Notes: generated by a model not told the origin, from the sequence alone. DNA of 28,691 nucleotides from Muribaculaceae bacterium (GCA_016292745.1 JAEDFO010000027.1:1-28691); one strand, 5' to 3'. Positions 14,674-22,537 are shown, counted from the stretch's first letter. Program-made: numbers and translations.

Positions 14674-15105
14674 ATGTATATGAGAACTCTCGACGAACGA
14701 CTTCAGATGGCTTCAGAACTCCACAAACAGGGATTCAACTGCTGCCAATGCGTAGCTATCGCTTTCGACGACACCATCAACATTGCTCCCGAGGCTCTGT
14801 CGGCAGCAACGGTGTGCTTTGGCGGAGGATTCGGCGGCCAAGGCGAAGTTTGTGGTGCAATATCAGGCATGGCGATAGTCGACAGCATGCTTCACTATGC
14901 CGGGCCATCGTCGAAGATGACGGTATACGCCAACGTACGACAGATCACACAGCACTTTGCCGACCTCAACGGTTCCATCTATTGCCGCGAACTGCGCAGC
15001 AAGGCTCCGGTAAACACAACCGGAAATATTATTTGCCACAAGCCCTGCTCAGAATACATTGCCGATGCCATACGCATTCTTGACAATAAAATTAACAACA
15101 AATAA
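14674..15105 (+). CDS. C_GCAxxG_C_C family protein, putative redox protein
   Basis: The 143-residue product matches the C_GCAxxG_C_C family, named for its conserved cysteines and thought to be redox active or metal binding. Visible landmarks are FNCCQCVA near residue 21, FGGGFGGQGEVCGAISGMAI in the middle, then YCREL and CHKPCSEYI. Spacing and length fit the family. The start could be the ATG at 14674 or the one at 14680. It is close behind ung and 12 bases before the plug-protein gene, so the three may be co-transcribed. No substrate or partner is known. Confidence 0.88.
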   Translation: MYMRTLDERLQMASELHKQGFNCCQCVAIAFDDTINIAPEALSAATVCFGGGFGGQGEVCGAISGMAIVDSMLHYAGPSSKMTVYANVRQITQHFADLNGSIYCRELRSKAPVNTTGNIICHKPCSEYIADAIRILDNKINNK

Positions 15106-15117
15106 ACGACGGTAACT

Positions 15118-16386
15118 ATGATGTTTAGCGTTCGCACCACATCGATTATTGCTTTGCTTCTGACGGCACTCACAACAATGGCAGCAGATGCCCGTTTCGA
15201 CACCCGCATCTTCAACCCTAACTTCCGAACACTGCAAGTCAGGACTAGCAGCAACGAGTTTGCGCCTCCAGTAATCGGGCTGAACAGCAGCGAGAAGATT
15301 GTGGTATCGTTCGACGAAATGTCGACCGACATGCGATATATGCGATATCGGCTCATCCACTGCAATGCCGACTGGACCCAATCGGAATTGCTCGACAGCG
15401 AATTCACCGATGGCTTCAACTATGCCGCAATCGACGATTACGGATTCTCGGCCGGAACATTTGCCAACTATGTACACTACCGCTTTGCACTGCCAAACGA
15501 CGACATTCCGATTCTCGTTTCAGGAAACTACATTGTGCAGGTGTATCCCGAGGACGACGAGGAGGATGTGCTGCTGCAGGCACGTTTCTGCGTGGCTGAA
15601 GACTTGTTTTCGGTGCGTAATTACATAACTTCGCGCACCGATATCGACTACAACCGCGAGCATCAGCAGCTCACAGTCGACATTTCATCCAAATCGCAAA
15701 AACTCAGAAACTGGCAATACGACATCCGGCTGGTGGTATCGCAAAACTCACGGCTCGACAATCAGGTGGTATTATCAAGACCGAACCTTATCGGCACATC
15801 GAGCGCCACATTCGAGCACAACAAGGCATTGGTATTCCCTGCCGGAAATGAATTCCGGCGTTTCGAGTGCGTAGCCACACACTATGCCGGAATGCACGTG
15901 GAAAGCATAATCCATTACGACCCATTCTACAATGTCGACCTGTTCGTCGACCAACCACGTTCCGATAAACCATATATCTTCGACCAGACGCAGTTCGGAC
16001 ACTTCAAGGTGCGCCAAAGTGGTGTTACCGACATCGATACGAATTCCGATTATGTGATTGTGCATTTTGCACTCGAGACTCCGCAAATGTATGGCGGCGA
16101 CATTTATCTCGACGGCGATTTCACTCAACACCAATTCACCGATGCCAACCGCATGCGGTACAATCCGGCATCGGGCCTGTATGAACTGAGCATGATGCTG
16201 AAAATGGGGTCGTACAACTATCAATACCTTTGGCTGCCCGACGGCTCGACAACAGCCTTGACCGGACCTATCGAAGGGAACCACTACCAGACCGTAAACG
16301 AATACCTGTCGCTGGTGTACTACCGGCCGGTGGGACAGCGTTACGACCGTCTTGGCGGCTTTGGAATCGAATTCTCCGGAAAATAA
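15118..16386 (+). CDS. Type IX secretion system plug protein (DUF5103)
   Basis: The 422-residue product begins with a Sec signal peptide (SIIALLLTALTTMAADA). The mature protein starts FDTRIFNPNFRTLQV and contains LIHCNADWTQSELLDSEFTDGFN, the conserved core of the family formerly called DUF5103. Its members are described as the periplasmic plug that closes the SprA translocon of the type IX secretion system in Bacteroidota. Family length is about 400-430, so it is complete. No other T9SS gene is in the window. Its TAA abuts the stop of the convergent antiporter gene with no base between them. Confidence 0.87.
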   Translation: MMFSVRTTSIIALLLTALTTMAADARFDTRIFNPNFRTLQVRTSSNEFAPPVIGLNSSEKIVVSFDEMSTDMRYMRYRLIHCNADWTQSELLDSEFTDGFNYAAIDDYGFSAGTFANYVHYRFALPNDDIPILVSGNYIVQVYPEDDEEDVLLQARFCVAEDLFSVRNYITSRTDIDYNREHQQLTVDISSKSQKLRNWQYDIRLVVSQNSRLDNQVVLSRPNLIGTSSATFEHNKALVFPAGNEFRRFECVATHYAGMHVESIIHYDPFYNVDLFVDQPRSDKPYIFDQTQFGHFKVRQSGVTDIDTNSDYVIVHFALETPQMYGGDIYLDGDFTQHQFTDANRMRYNPASGLYELSMMLKMGSYNYQYLWLPDGSTTALTGPIEGNHYQTVNEYLSLVYYRPVGQRYDRLGGFGIEFSGK

Positions 16387-17346
16387 TCAGCGCATCACCA
16401 GATATGCCACATACACCACATAGAGGGCAAACATTATCACGCCTTCTCTGCGGTCGACGTATTGTGCCTTAAAGGTGCGCGCCGAAACGGCAACCATACA
16501 CATCGAGCCGATAAACACGGCAAAGTCAACCCAGCACACGCCCACCACAGTGAGCGGATACACTGTAGCACTGGCACCAAGGATAAAGAGTATATTGAAA
16601 ATGTTTGAGCCCACCACATTGCCCAAAGCCAACTGAGTGTTCTTCTTGAAGGCAGCTATCACACATGTTATAAGTTCGGGAAGCGATGTTCCCACTGCTA
16701 TTATGGTGGTTGAAATCACAAAATCGCTCATGCCCAGCTTCCGAGCTATCGACACGCTTGAATCGACAAACATATCGCCGCCATAAAGCAGCACAGCAAG
16801 CGATGCCACTGCCATCAGCGCCAGAACCGCTATCGGCAACTTGGCCAAACGCCCCATAGGTGCCGGCTCTTCGGCCTCGGCACTGCGACCACTCTTCACC
16901 GACTTAAACAGATACACGCCCAAGATGGCAAGCAACAACAGTCCAGCAACACGATTAATCTGCATCGGGCCGCCCGACACCACCACATTGAAATAGCAAA
17001 TGGCACACACCAGCACCGATAGCGCTATTGCTGTCATTACATCCACCCGTAGGCTACGGCCCCGTACCAGCACCGGACACACAATGGCCGTTACGCCAAG
17101 GATAAGCAGCGAATTGCATATGTTTGAGCCTATTACGTTCCCTATGGCCACATCGCCCATTCCCCGCAGTGCCGACGACACCGACACGAACAATTCAGGC
17201 GCCGAGGTGCCGAAGCCCACAATGGTCAAGCCAATCACAAAATCGGAAATATGCAGCCGTTTGGCTATTGCCACTGAGGCATCAACCAAATAATTTGCTC
17301 CTAAAAGCAACAGCAGGAGTCCTACCAGAATCATCAGATAATCCAT
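16387..17346 (-). CDS. CaCA-family calcium/sodium antiporter
   Basis: A 319-residue inner-membrane protein with about ten hydrophobic segments and the two inverted alpha repeats of the cation/Ca2+ exchanger superfamily: GFGTSAPELFVSVSSALRG...GNVIGSN in the first half and AVGTSLPELITCVIAAFK...GNVVGSNIFN in the second. The acidic residue in each PEL is the ion ligand. It resembles E. coli YrbG. The reading frame is open up to a TTG at 17382, but that extension overlaps the terminator hairpin of tRNA-Thr, so the ATG at 17346 (MDYLMILVG) is chosen. Ion specificity is not certain. Confidence 0.94.
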   Translation of the reverse strand: MDYLMILVGLLLLLLGANYLVDASVAIAKRLHISDFVIGLTIVGFGTSAPELFVSVSSALRGMGDVAIGNVIGSNICNSLLILGVTAIVCPVLVRGRSLRVDVMTAIALSVLVCAICYFNVVVSGGPMQINRVAGLLLLAILGVYLFKSVKSGRSAEAEEPAPMGRLAKLPIAVLALMAVASLAVLLYGGDMFVDSSVSIARKLGMSDFVISTTIIAVGTSLPELITCVIAAFKKNTQLALGNVVGSNIFNILFILGASATVYPLTVVGVCWVDFAVFIGSMCMVAVSARTFKAQYVDRREGVIMFALYVVYVAYLVMR

Positions 17347-17367
17347 AAGCCTTAGATGTATGCTACG

Positions 17368-17403
17368 AAAAAGGCGTTTCAATCTGTATTACTTGAAACG
17401 CCT
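17368..17403 (-). terminator. Terminator of the SRP RNA/tRNA-Thr transcript
   Basis: On the minus strand AGGCGTTTCAA pairs perfectly with TTGAAACGCCT over a ten-base loop and ends in a T run. It is 24 bases past tRNA-Thr and 22 bases before the antiporter ATG. Confidence 0.9.
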
Positions 17404-17426
17404 GAAATCCATTAATCACTGTTTTG

Positions 17427-17500
17427 AGCCTCTTGTCGGATTCGAACCAACGACCCCGAGATTACAAATCACGTGCTCTGGCCAACTGAGCTAAAGAGGC
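17427..17500 (-). tRNA. tRNA-Thr (anticodon UGU)
   Basis: Acceptor GCCTCTT/AAGAGGC, D stem GCTC/GAGC, T stem GTTGG/CCGAC with loop TTCGAAT. The anticodon loop is TTTGTAA. The anticodon stem CGTGA/TCTCG has a U-U mismatch at 29-41. CCA is not encoded. It begins four bases after the SRP RNA. Confidence 0.94.
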
Positions 17501-17504
17501 AGAT

Positions 17505-17600
17505 GGGCAAGCTTACTACATCGCGCTGCTACAACCTGTTGCCCTTGCTTCGGTCAAGACCTGGGGGATTCACAAGGAGCTAGCCGTGTAGGACTTACCC
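17505..17600 (-). ncRNA. ffs: Signal recognition particle RNA (4.5S type)
   Basis: Read on the minus strand, about 96 bases fold into one long hairpin. GGGTAAG at the 5' end pairs with CTTGCCC at the 3' end and CTACA with TGTAG, and the apex carries CCCCCAGGTC...GACCGAAGCAAGGG, the Ffh-binding helix 8 region with its internal loops. The GATGTAG near the 3' end also occurs in E. coli 4.5S RNA. This RNA forms the signal recognition particle with Ffh for cotranslational membrane targeting. The exact ends are estimated from the terminal helix and the promoter. Confidence 0.88.
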
Positions 17601-17605
17601 GGGCA

Positions 17606-17635
17606 CAAAGGTAGACATTTTTTTCGAACTACAAA
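17606..17635 (-). promoter_or_regulatory. Promoter of ffs and tRNA-Thr
   Basis: On the minus strand TTTG (17635-17632), 18 bases, TACCTTTG (17613-17606); the predicted start about six bases on coincides with the 5' GGG of the SRP RNA. Confidence 0.8.
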
Positions 17636-17853
17636 AACTTGTTCCCGCTTTTATTGGACTCTTGGGGAAGCAACCCTTTTGCCTTACCGCTTATTTTTCT
17701 GTTTTATAACACATTATTGCATTATCGGCTCATTATAATTAATATTAGTTAACATTTCCCATTGAAACCCCACTATTTATTCAGCTTACTTGATGCCCCA
17801 CCCTATCAGTTTTTTCACTACCTTTACGTCGGAATTACGACAAATCTACCGGA

Positions 17854-18165
17854 ATGATTATCTACAACACCACATATCACGTTCACAATAGTGTCGACGC
17901 CCAATTCCGCGAATTCATCAAGACTGTGTTTGTACCGCGAGCCATAGAGAGCGGAGTACTGTCATCGCCGCGGCTGGCACTAATAATGGCACGGCAGGAG
18001 GGCGACGAGGGTCTGAGCTATTCGCTGCAGTTCAATGCAGCCACACTCGATGAGCTGCAGAAGTGGTATCATACCACTGGCACCGAATTGCTCGACGAAA
18101 TCACCCGCCGTTTCAACACCAGCGTGATGGGATTCTCTACACTGATGAGCGATATTGAAATTTAG
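17854..18165 (+). CDS. DUF4286 family protein
   Basis: A 103-residue cytoplasmic protein of the DUF4286 family, found mainly in Bacteroidota, function unknown. It starts MIIYNTTYHV, typical of the family, and has the helix-strand pattern of a small ferredoxin-like (dimeric alpha/beta barrel) fold; the FREFIKTVFVPRA helix and GLSYSLQF strand are consistent with this. It lies three bases before ruvC, so the two are almost certainly co-transcribed. The 240 bases upstream contain no further gene; a weak TACCTTTA at 17819-17826 is the only promoter-like element I see. Confidence 0.88.
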   Translation: MIIYNTTYHVHNSVDAQFREFIKTVFVPRAIESGVLSSPRLALIMARQEGDEGLSYSLQFNAATLDELQKWYHTTGTELLDEITRRFNTSVMGFSTLMSDIEI

Positions 18166-18168
18166 CAG

Positions 18169-18726
18169 ATGGACTTTAAGCGGATTATAATAGGCATCGA
18201 CCCAGGCACCACAGTAATGGGCTACGGCATAATCGGCATCAATGGCAAGGAGATGTCAATAATTGCCATGGGTGCCATTCAGCTAAACAAATTCGAAAGC
18301 CATTATCTGCGGCTTAAGCGCATTCACGAGCGAATAACAGGACTCGTAAACCAGTATCTTCCCGACGAATTTGCCATCGAGGCTCCGTTTTACGGCAAGA
18401 ATGTGCAATCGATGCTCAAACTCGGACGCGCACAGGGGGCGGCAATGGCTGCAGCTCTGGCCCACGATATTCCAATAGCTGAATATGCACCGCTGAAAGT
18501 TAAGCAATCCATTACCGGCAACGGAGGTGCATCGAAGGAGCAAGTGGCCGAGATGCTGCGACGTATGTTCGGAGTCCCAAAGGACAAAATGCCTCACTTT
18601 CTCGACGCCACCGACGCGCTGGCTGTGGCGGTATGCCACTACTACGAGTCGTCGAAACCGCAAACCGAGAAAGGATGCCGCTCGTGGAAAGAATTTATCG
18701 CAAAGAATCCTGATAAGGTGAAATGA
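18169..18726 (+). CDS. ruvC: Holliday junction endonuclease RuvC
   Basis: RuvC resolves Holliday junctions with RuvAB. The 185-residue product shows the catalytic acidic residues in order: Asp11 in GIDPGT, Glu71 in IEAPFYGKN, and the Asp pair in LDATDALAVAVCHYY. The NVQSMLKLGRAQGAAM helix is also characteristic. It follows the DUF4286 gene by three bases and is followed by a strong hairpin. ruvA and ruvB are not in the window, which is usual for this phylum. Confidence 0.97.
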   Translation: MDFKRIIIGIDPGTTVMGYGIIGINGKEMSIIAMGAIQLNKFESHYLRLKRIHERITGLVNQYLPDEFAIEAPFYGKNVQSMLKLGRAQGAAMAAALAHDIPIAEYAPLKVKQSITGNGGASKEQVAEMLRRMFGVPKDKMPHFLDATDALAVAVCHYYESSKPQTEKGCRSWKEFIAKNPDKVK

Positions 18727-18731
18727 AACGA

Positions 18732-18766
18732 GGGGCCGATGTTTCACAACACCGGCCCCATTTCTT
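18732..18766 (+). terminator. Terminator of ruvC
   Basis: GGGGCCG pairs with CGGCCCC, extended by two pairs past an A-C mismatch, with an eight-base loop, then ATTTCTT. The stem starts six bases after the ruvC stop. Confidence 0.75.
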
Positions 18767-18908
18767 AATCTACAATCTATTGATATTATGAAAAAAAATT
18801 CTATCAGCCTCAAATTTAGTATGCATTTTTTGATTAGCAAACTTTCAGGGAATTTTTTTTCATTGATTATTCAATGATTATTAGCTATGTCACAATTCTG
18901 CCATCGGC

Positions 18909-19406
18909 TCATTTTATCGCCACTATTATAAATGGCTCGAGCGGGATAGCAAACGGGATGTTCTTGTCTTTGTTGGCAATGAATTCTGCAGCCTCGGCCA
19001 CTGTGGCAAAGCCTTGAATCATCACGAAAAACTGCTTTTCCTTGTTTTCGAGAAGATAGGCCTTATAGTCCTTTGCAACAAGGCGTTTCTTGAACATACG
19101 GGCATTGAATACCTGCTTGAACGAGCCTACTGCCACTCCCACCGGCGGCATCTGGCTCACCAGCGAATCGGCATCCACCAGCACCACATGCTCGTTCATT
19201 ATCTTCACTGAATCGCCGTTCACAGCTGTGTTCTGACCATGCTTCTCGGCTTCTATGCGTTGCTCGGTTGCTTCGTCAACAGCCACATCCTTTGCTGCCT
19301 TTGCCACTTCATAAGCTGCCCGATAATTCTTCTCGTTCGTCTTGCACGACACCATCGCCAGCGACATCAGCGCCGCCAATGCTGCCACAACCAGTATATT
19401 CCTCAT
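18909..19406 (-). CDS. SPOR-domain lipoprotein
   Basis: The 165-residue product begins with a lipoprotein signal peptide ending LAMVSC (Cys21 from the ATG at 19406; an upstream in-frame GTG at 19415 is less likely). After a charged linker rich in Ala, Glu and Lys, the C-terminal 75 residues (VAVGSFKQVFNARMFKKRLVAKDYKAYLLENKEKQFFVMIQGFATVAEA in separate blocks) have the layout of a SPOR domain, which binds denuded peptidoglycan glycans at division sites. It is the last gene of the pyrE operon, 20 bases after the phosphoesterase gene. Function in the cell envelope is inference from the domain. Confidence 0.85.
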   Translation of the reverse strand: MRNILVVAALAALMSLAMVSCKTNEKNYRAAYEVAKAAKDVAVDEATEQRIEAEKHGQNTAVNGDSVKIMNEHVVLVDADSLVSQMPPVGVAVGSFKQVFNARMFKKRLVAKDYKAYLLENKEKQFFVMIQGFATVAEAAEFIANKDKNIPFAIPLEPFIIVAIK

Positions 19407-19426
19407 AATCAACACGTTGTTATAAT

Positions 19427-19918
19427 TTATCTTGCCAATTCAATTACATTACATCCCACAGGCTTGCCCGAATCGAGCTTCAGCAGCACAAGAGTGCTCA
19501 CTGTCTGTATTCCATAACGTCCTGCTGCACCGGGGTTGATGTGCAGACAGTGAAGTGTGGGATCGTTCATAATCTTCAATATATGGGAATGCCCCGAAAT
19601 GAATATGTCGGGGCGCTCACGCATTATCATAGCCCGTATGCCGGGCGCATATTTTCCAGGATATCCTCCGATGTGGGTCATCAGCACTTTCAAACCCTCA
19701 ACAGTAAACACTTCGTGCTGCTTAAAGCGGCAACGCAATGACCATCCGTCGATGTTGCCATACACGGCGCGAAGCCTTGTGAGCGATTCAAGTTTGTCGG
19801 CCACTTCGTCGCTACCGATGTCGCCGGCGTGCCAAATCTCGTCGCAATCGCCCAAATACTTGGCGTATCGTTCATCCCACCACGCATGGGTGTCGGAAAG
19901 AATGCCTATGGTAGTCAT
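19427..19918 (-). CDS. YfcE/MJ0936-type metallophosphoesterase
   Basis: The 163-residue product has the full metal-binding set of small calcineurin-like phosphoesterases: SDTH near residue 8, HAGDIG, GNID, THIGG, SGHSH and NPGAAG. These ligate two divalent metals. Relatives hydrolyse phosphodiesters such as bis-pNPP, cyclic nucleotides or other small substrates; the natural substrate is unknown. It lies 17 bases after the SRPBCC gene and 20 before the SPOR lipoprotein in the same operon. Confidence 0.93.
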   Translation of the reverse strand: MTTIGILSDTHAWWDERYAKYLGDCDEIWHAGDIGSDEVADKLESLTRLRAVYGNIDGWSLRCRFKQHEVFTVEGLKVLMTHIGGYPGKYAPGIRAMIMRERPDIFISGHSHILKIMNDPTLHCLHINPGAAGRYGIQTVSTLVLLKLDSGKPVGCNVIELAR

Positions 19919-19935
19919 GGCTCAGGCAATGACAA

Positions 19936-20364
19936 TCACAGACTCTCAAAAGGGAGCACGGTGAAGAGCTTGGCAAACTGTGCGCAAGCCTCCTTGAGCT
20001 TACCCTCCACCATCGGGCGCAGAAACAGTGGGATATCGATATCCAAGGCTGCAACGGCCTGTGTGGTACCGTCGCCGCCGTCGGACAACAGTATTTCAAA
20101 ACCAAATGGAACAGGCGAGAGTACTGCCGAGTACACAATCTTCTCGGGTGCCACTGCTTCGGTAAGCTTAATCTGCATCTTGCCCACCGGTGCCACCTCA
20201 AAGGTTATTGTATCGGCGCCGAATTCCACGCCCTGCATCTTGGCACGAGCCTCATCTGGCAGCTTGTCGACCAATGCACGCATGGTGCCAACATCGGACA
20301 ACTTAGAGTATACGACCTCGCGAGCGCACGATATCGTGGCCGGTTCACTTTTATATTTCGACAT
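19936..20364 (-). CDS. SRPBCC (START-like) domain protein
   Basis: The 142-residue product has the build of a helix-grip lipid or small-ligand binding protein: an N-terminal strand with VVYSKLSDVGTMRALVDKLP, curved strands around ITFEVAPVGKMQIKLTEAVAPEKIVYSAV, and a long C-terminal helix VEGKLKEACAQFAKLF. No ligand can be named. It lies 22 bases after pyrE; I recall the same pairing with pyrE in other Bacteroidales. Confidence 0.82.
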   Translation of the reverse strand: MSKYKSEPATISCAREVVYSKLSDVGTMRALVDKLPDEARAKMQGVEFGADTITFEVAPVGKMQIKLTEAVAPEKIVYSAVLSPVPFGFEILLSDGGDGTTQAVAALDIDIPLFLRPMVEGKLKEACAQFAKLFTVLPFESL

Positions 20365-20386
20365 AACGGAGTTTTATGATTATTCC

Positions 20387-21028
20387 TTAAATTTCCTTCG
20401 GAACCCAATTTTCAGGGTCTTCGCGCCACTCTTTCAGAGTTTCAACATCCGACTCCTTGATGTAATTGATATCCAGGGCCACTTTCAGCATAGCCGAATA
20501 GTTGCTCAAAGTGATTAGCGGCACATTGGCATCCTTGAAACGCTTCTGGGCTACCGGGAATTCGTAGGTGAAGATTGCCACCATACCTATTACATCGCAA
20601 CCGGCGTTGCGGATAGCTTCAACAGCCTTCAAGCTGCTGCTACCAGTCGACACAAGATCCTCAACGACAACCACTTTCTGTCCGGCCTTGAGATTGCCTT
20701 CGATAAGGTTCTCCAAGCCATGATCCTTTGGACTCGAGCGAACATACACATAAGGCTTTACCAACAAATCGGCCACAAGCGCACCTTGTGCAATGGCTCC
20801 AGTTGCAACACCGGCAATGGCATCAACCTCGGGGAAGTTCTCGGCAATGGTACGGGCAAGTTCAAGTTTGATGAAGCTGCGCACGTCGGGATACGACAAG
20901 GTTTTTCTATTGTCGGTATAGATTGGAGAGTTCCAACCCGATGCCCATACAAATGGTATCTCCGGTTGGAGTTTAATAGCACTAATGTTCAATAGTTTCT
21001 CGGCCAGCAAGACAGGAATATTATTCAT
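20387..21028 (-). CDS. pyrE: Orotate phosphoribosyltransferase
   Basis: PyrE transfers phosphoribose from PRPP to orotate to make OMP in pyrimidine synthesis. The 213-residue product (from the ATG at 21028) has the PRPP-binding loop VVVVEDLVSTGSSSLKAV, the WASGWNSPIYTDNR N-terminal substrate segment and VATGAIAQGALVAD. The frame is open further upstream but would run through the promoter, so the extension is rejected. It heads a minus-strand operon pyrE > SRPBCC > phosphoesterase > SPOR lipoprotein. The leader of about 60 bases shows no obvious attenuator. Confidence 0.97.
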   Translation of the reverse strand: MNNIPVLLAEKLLNISAIKLQPEIPFVWASGWNSPIYTDNRKTLSYPDVRSFIKLELARTIAENFPEVDAIAGVATGAIAQGALVADLLVKPYVYVRSSPKDHGLENLIEGNLKAGQKVVVVEDLVSTGSSSLKAVEAIRNAGCDVIGMVAIFTYEFPVAQKRFKDANVPLITLSNYSAMLKVALDINYIKESDVETLKEWREDPENWVPKEI

Positions 21029-21097
21029 AATGGTGTAAAAGTTTAAAGTTTTCGGTTGGGGTACAGCAGCAAATAATGCGTTGTCCCAATCTGTTTG

Positions 21098-21128
21098 CAA
21101 AGATAGTGCACCAAACGCGTAGAACAAA
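21098..21128 (-). promoter_or_regulatory. Promoter of the pyrE operon
   Basis: On the minus strand TTTG (21128-21125), 19 bases, TATCTTTG (21105-21098): a perfect Bacteroidota promoter. Confidence 0.8.
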
Positions 21129-21204
21129 ACAAACCATCGCGTTTTTACATTAATTTTTTGCAGGATACCACCGGGAAACTCCCGCTTGGTTCTATCACAA
21201 CAAA

Positions 21205-21242
21205 GGCAGGGAAGAGTGCATTGATGCACCACAAGCCCTGCC
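21205..21242 (-). terminator. Terminator of the alanine dehydrogenase gene
   Basis: On the minus strand GGCAGGG pairs with CCCTGCC and an inner TGCA pairs with TGCA, followed by TTTGTTGTG. It begins 22 bases past the stop codon. Confidence 0.7.
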
Positions 21243-21264
21243 CAACAATTATTTACGAGTGAAA

Positions 21265-22371
21265 TTAGAGTTCAACCGTTTCGAGCGGAAGATTCCAAGC
21301 CTGGGCCACACCCGGGAACACGACCTTACCGTTAACGATATTCAAGCCTTGAGCCAATGCCTTGTCGGCCTTGCAAGCTTCGCGCCAACCCATGTTTGCC
21401 AGCTTAATGGCATATGGCAGAGTAGCATTGGAAAGTGCAATTGTAGAAGTCATAGGCACAGCGCCCGGAATGTTTGCAACAGCATAGTGAACCACACCGT
21501 CGACCTCATAAATCGGGTCGGTATGAGTGGTAGGATGCGATGTCTCGAAGCAACCGCCTTGGTCGATTGCAACGTCGACCATCACTGAGCCCTTCTTGAG
21601 CAGCGGCACCATGTCGCGGGTAACCAAGTGAGGAGTCTTTGCACCTGGAATCAGCACTGAGCCAATCACCAAGTCGGTATCGGGAAGTTCCTTACGGATG
21701 TTATAGTTGCTCGAGTACATAGTGGTAACGTTTGCAGGCAGCACATCGTCGAGATAACGCAGACGCGGCAGCGAGACATCCATGATGGTGACATTAGCAC
21801 CCATGCCGGCAGCCACCTTGGCTGCGTTGTAACCTACCACGCCGGCACCAAGCACCAGCACCTTGGCTGGCTTTACGCCCGGCACACCGCCCATCAGCTT
21901 GCCTTTGCCGCCCCGTGGACGTTCAAGATAATAAGCACCTTCCTGAATCGACATGCGACCGGCAACTTCGCTCATAGGAATAAGCAACGGAAGCGAACGG
22001 TCCTCCTTGCGCACTGTTTCATATGCCAGACACACAGCTCCGCTCTCAATCATCGCTTTTGTCAGCTCTTCATCGCTTGCAAAATGGAAATAAGTGAATA
22101 GCAATTGGTCCTTCTTTATCAGCTTATACTCCGGCTCGATAGGCTCCTTTACCTTTACTATCATATCGGCCATTTCATACACAGCCTCGATGGTAGGGAG
22201 AATCTTTGCTCCGGCAGCTTCGTATTCCGAATCAGGGAAACCACTGTTTTCACCAGCAGTGTGCTGAACATACACTTCGTGGCCATTCTTCACAAACTCA
22301 GCCACGCCACTTGGAGTAACCGATACTCGGTTCTCATTGTTTTTGATTTCTTTTGGAATACCTACTTTCAT
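21265..22371 (-). CDS. ald: Alanine dehydrogenase
   Basis: Ald interconverts L-alanine and pyruvate plus ammonia using NAD. The 368-residue product starts MKVGIPKEIKNNENRV, typical of the alanine dehydrogenase/transhydrogenase family. Other landmarks are the substrate Lys in VKVKEPIEPEY, the His in YFHFASDEEL, the Rossmann motif VLVLGAGVVGYNAAKVAAGMGA, and VDVAIDQGGCFETSHPTTH. The frame is open for 22 more codons upstream, but these overlap the promoter, so the ATG at 22371 is used. A palindrome sits between the promoter elements, suggesting regulation. It is a single gene with its own terminator. Confidence 0.96.
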   Translation of the reverse strand: MKVGIPKEIKNNENRVSVTPSGVAEFVKNGHEVYVQHTAGENSGFPDSEYEAAGAKILPTIEAVYEMADMIVKVKEPIEPEYKLIKKDQLLFTYFHFASDEELTKAMIESGAVCLAYETVRKEDRSLPLLIPMSEVAGRMSIQEGAYYLERPRGGKGKLMGGVPGVKPAKVLVLGAGVVGYNAAKVAAGMGANVTIMDVSLPRLRYLDDVLPANVTTMYSSNYNIRKELPDTDLVIGSVLIPGAKTPHLVTRDMVPLLKKGSVMVDVAIDQGGCFETSHPTTHTDPIYEVDGVVHYAVANIPGAVPMTSTIALSNATLPYAIKLANMGWREACKADKALAQGLNIVNGKVVFPGVAQAWNLPLETVEL

Positions 22372-22406
22372 ATTGGTAGATTGTTTTTGATTGATGATTT
22401 CGGAGC

Positions 22407-22437
22407 GAAATATAGAAATTTCAATTTGAAATATCAA
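22407..22437 (-). promoter_or_regulatory. Probable promoter of ald with internal palindrome
   Basis: On the minus strand TTG (22437-22435), 20 bases, TATATTTC (22414-22407), one mismatch to TAnnTTTG. The spacer holds the palindrome ATTTCA-ATT-TGAAAT (22418-22432), a candidate operator. Confidence 0.55.
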
Positions 22438-22502
22438 TATTTTTGCTTCGTTTTTTACAAAAAAATCTACGATATCATATTATTACAGTAATAGATGAGG
22501 TA

Positions 22503-22537
22503 TAAAAAAATGGGGATTACAGCTGTGCTGTAATCCC
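22503..22537 (-). terminator. Terminator of tRNA-Pro
   Basis: On the minus strand a perfect 11-pair stem (GGGATTACAGC/GCTGTAATCCC, three-base loop) is followed by CATTTTTTTA. Confidence 0.92.

Noticed and set aside
17347..17382. Upstream extension of the antiporter from a TTG
   Set aside because: The extension lies on the terminator hairpin of tRNA-Thr; the ATG at 17346 gives the normal N-terminal membrane segment.
18788..18877. Short ORF starting MKKNSISLKF downstream of ruvC
   Set aside because: Only 29 codons, AT-rich, no signal peptide or promoter, and its end falls in a simple T-rich palindrome; probably chance.
18860..18878. TCATTGA-TTAT-TCAATGA inverted repeat as a terminator
   Set aside because: The T run precedes rather than follows the stem on the plus strand, and A residues follow it on the minus strand; AT-rich and probably chance.
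21029..21232. Upstream extension of pyrE
   Set aside because: The extra residues would be translated from sequence upstream of and across the pyrE promoter; the ATG at 21028 gives the family N-terminus.
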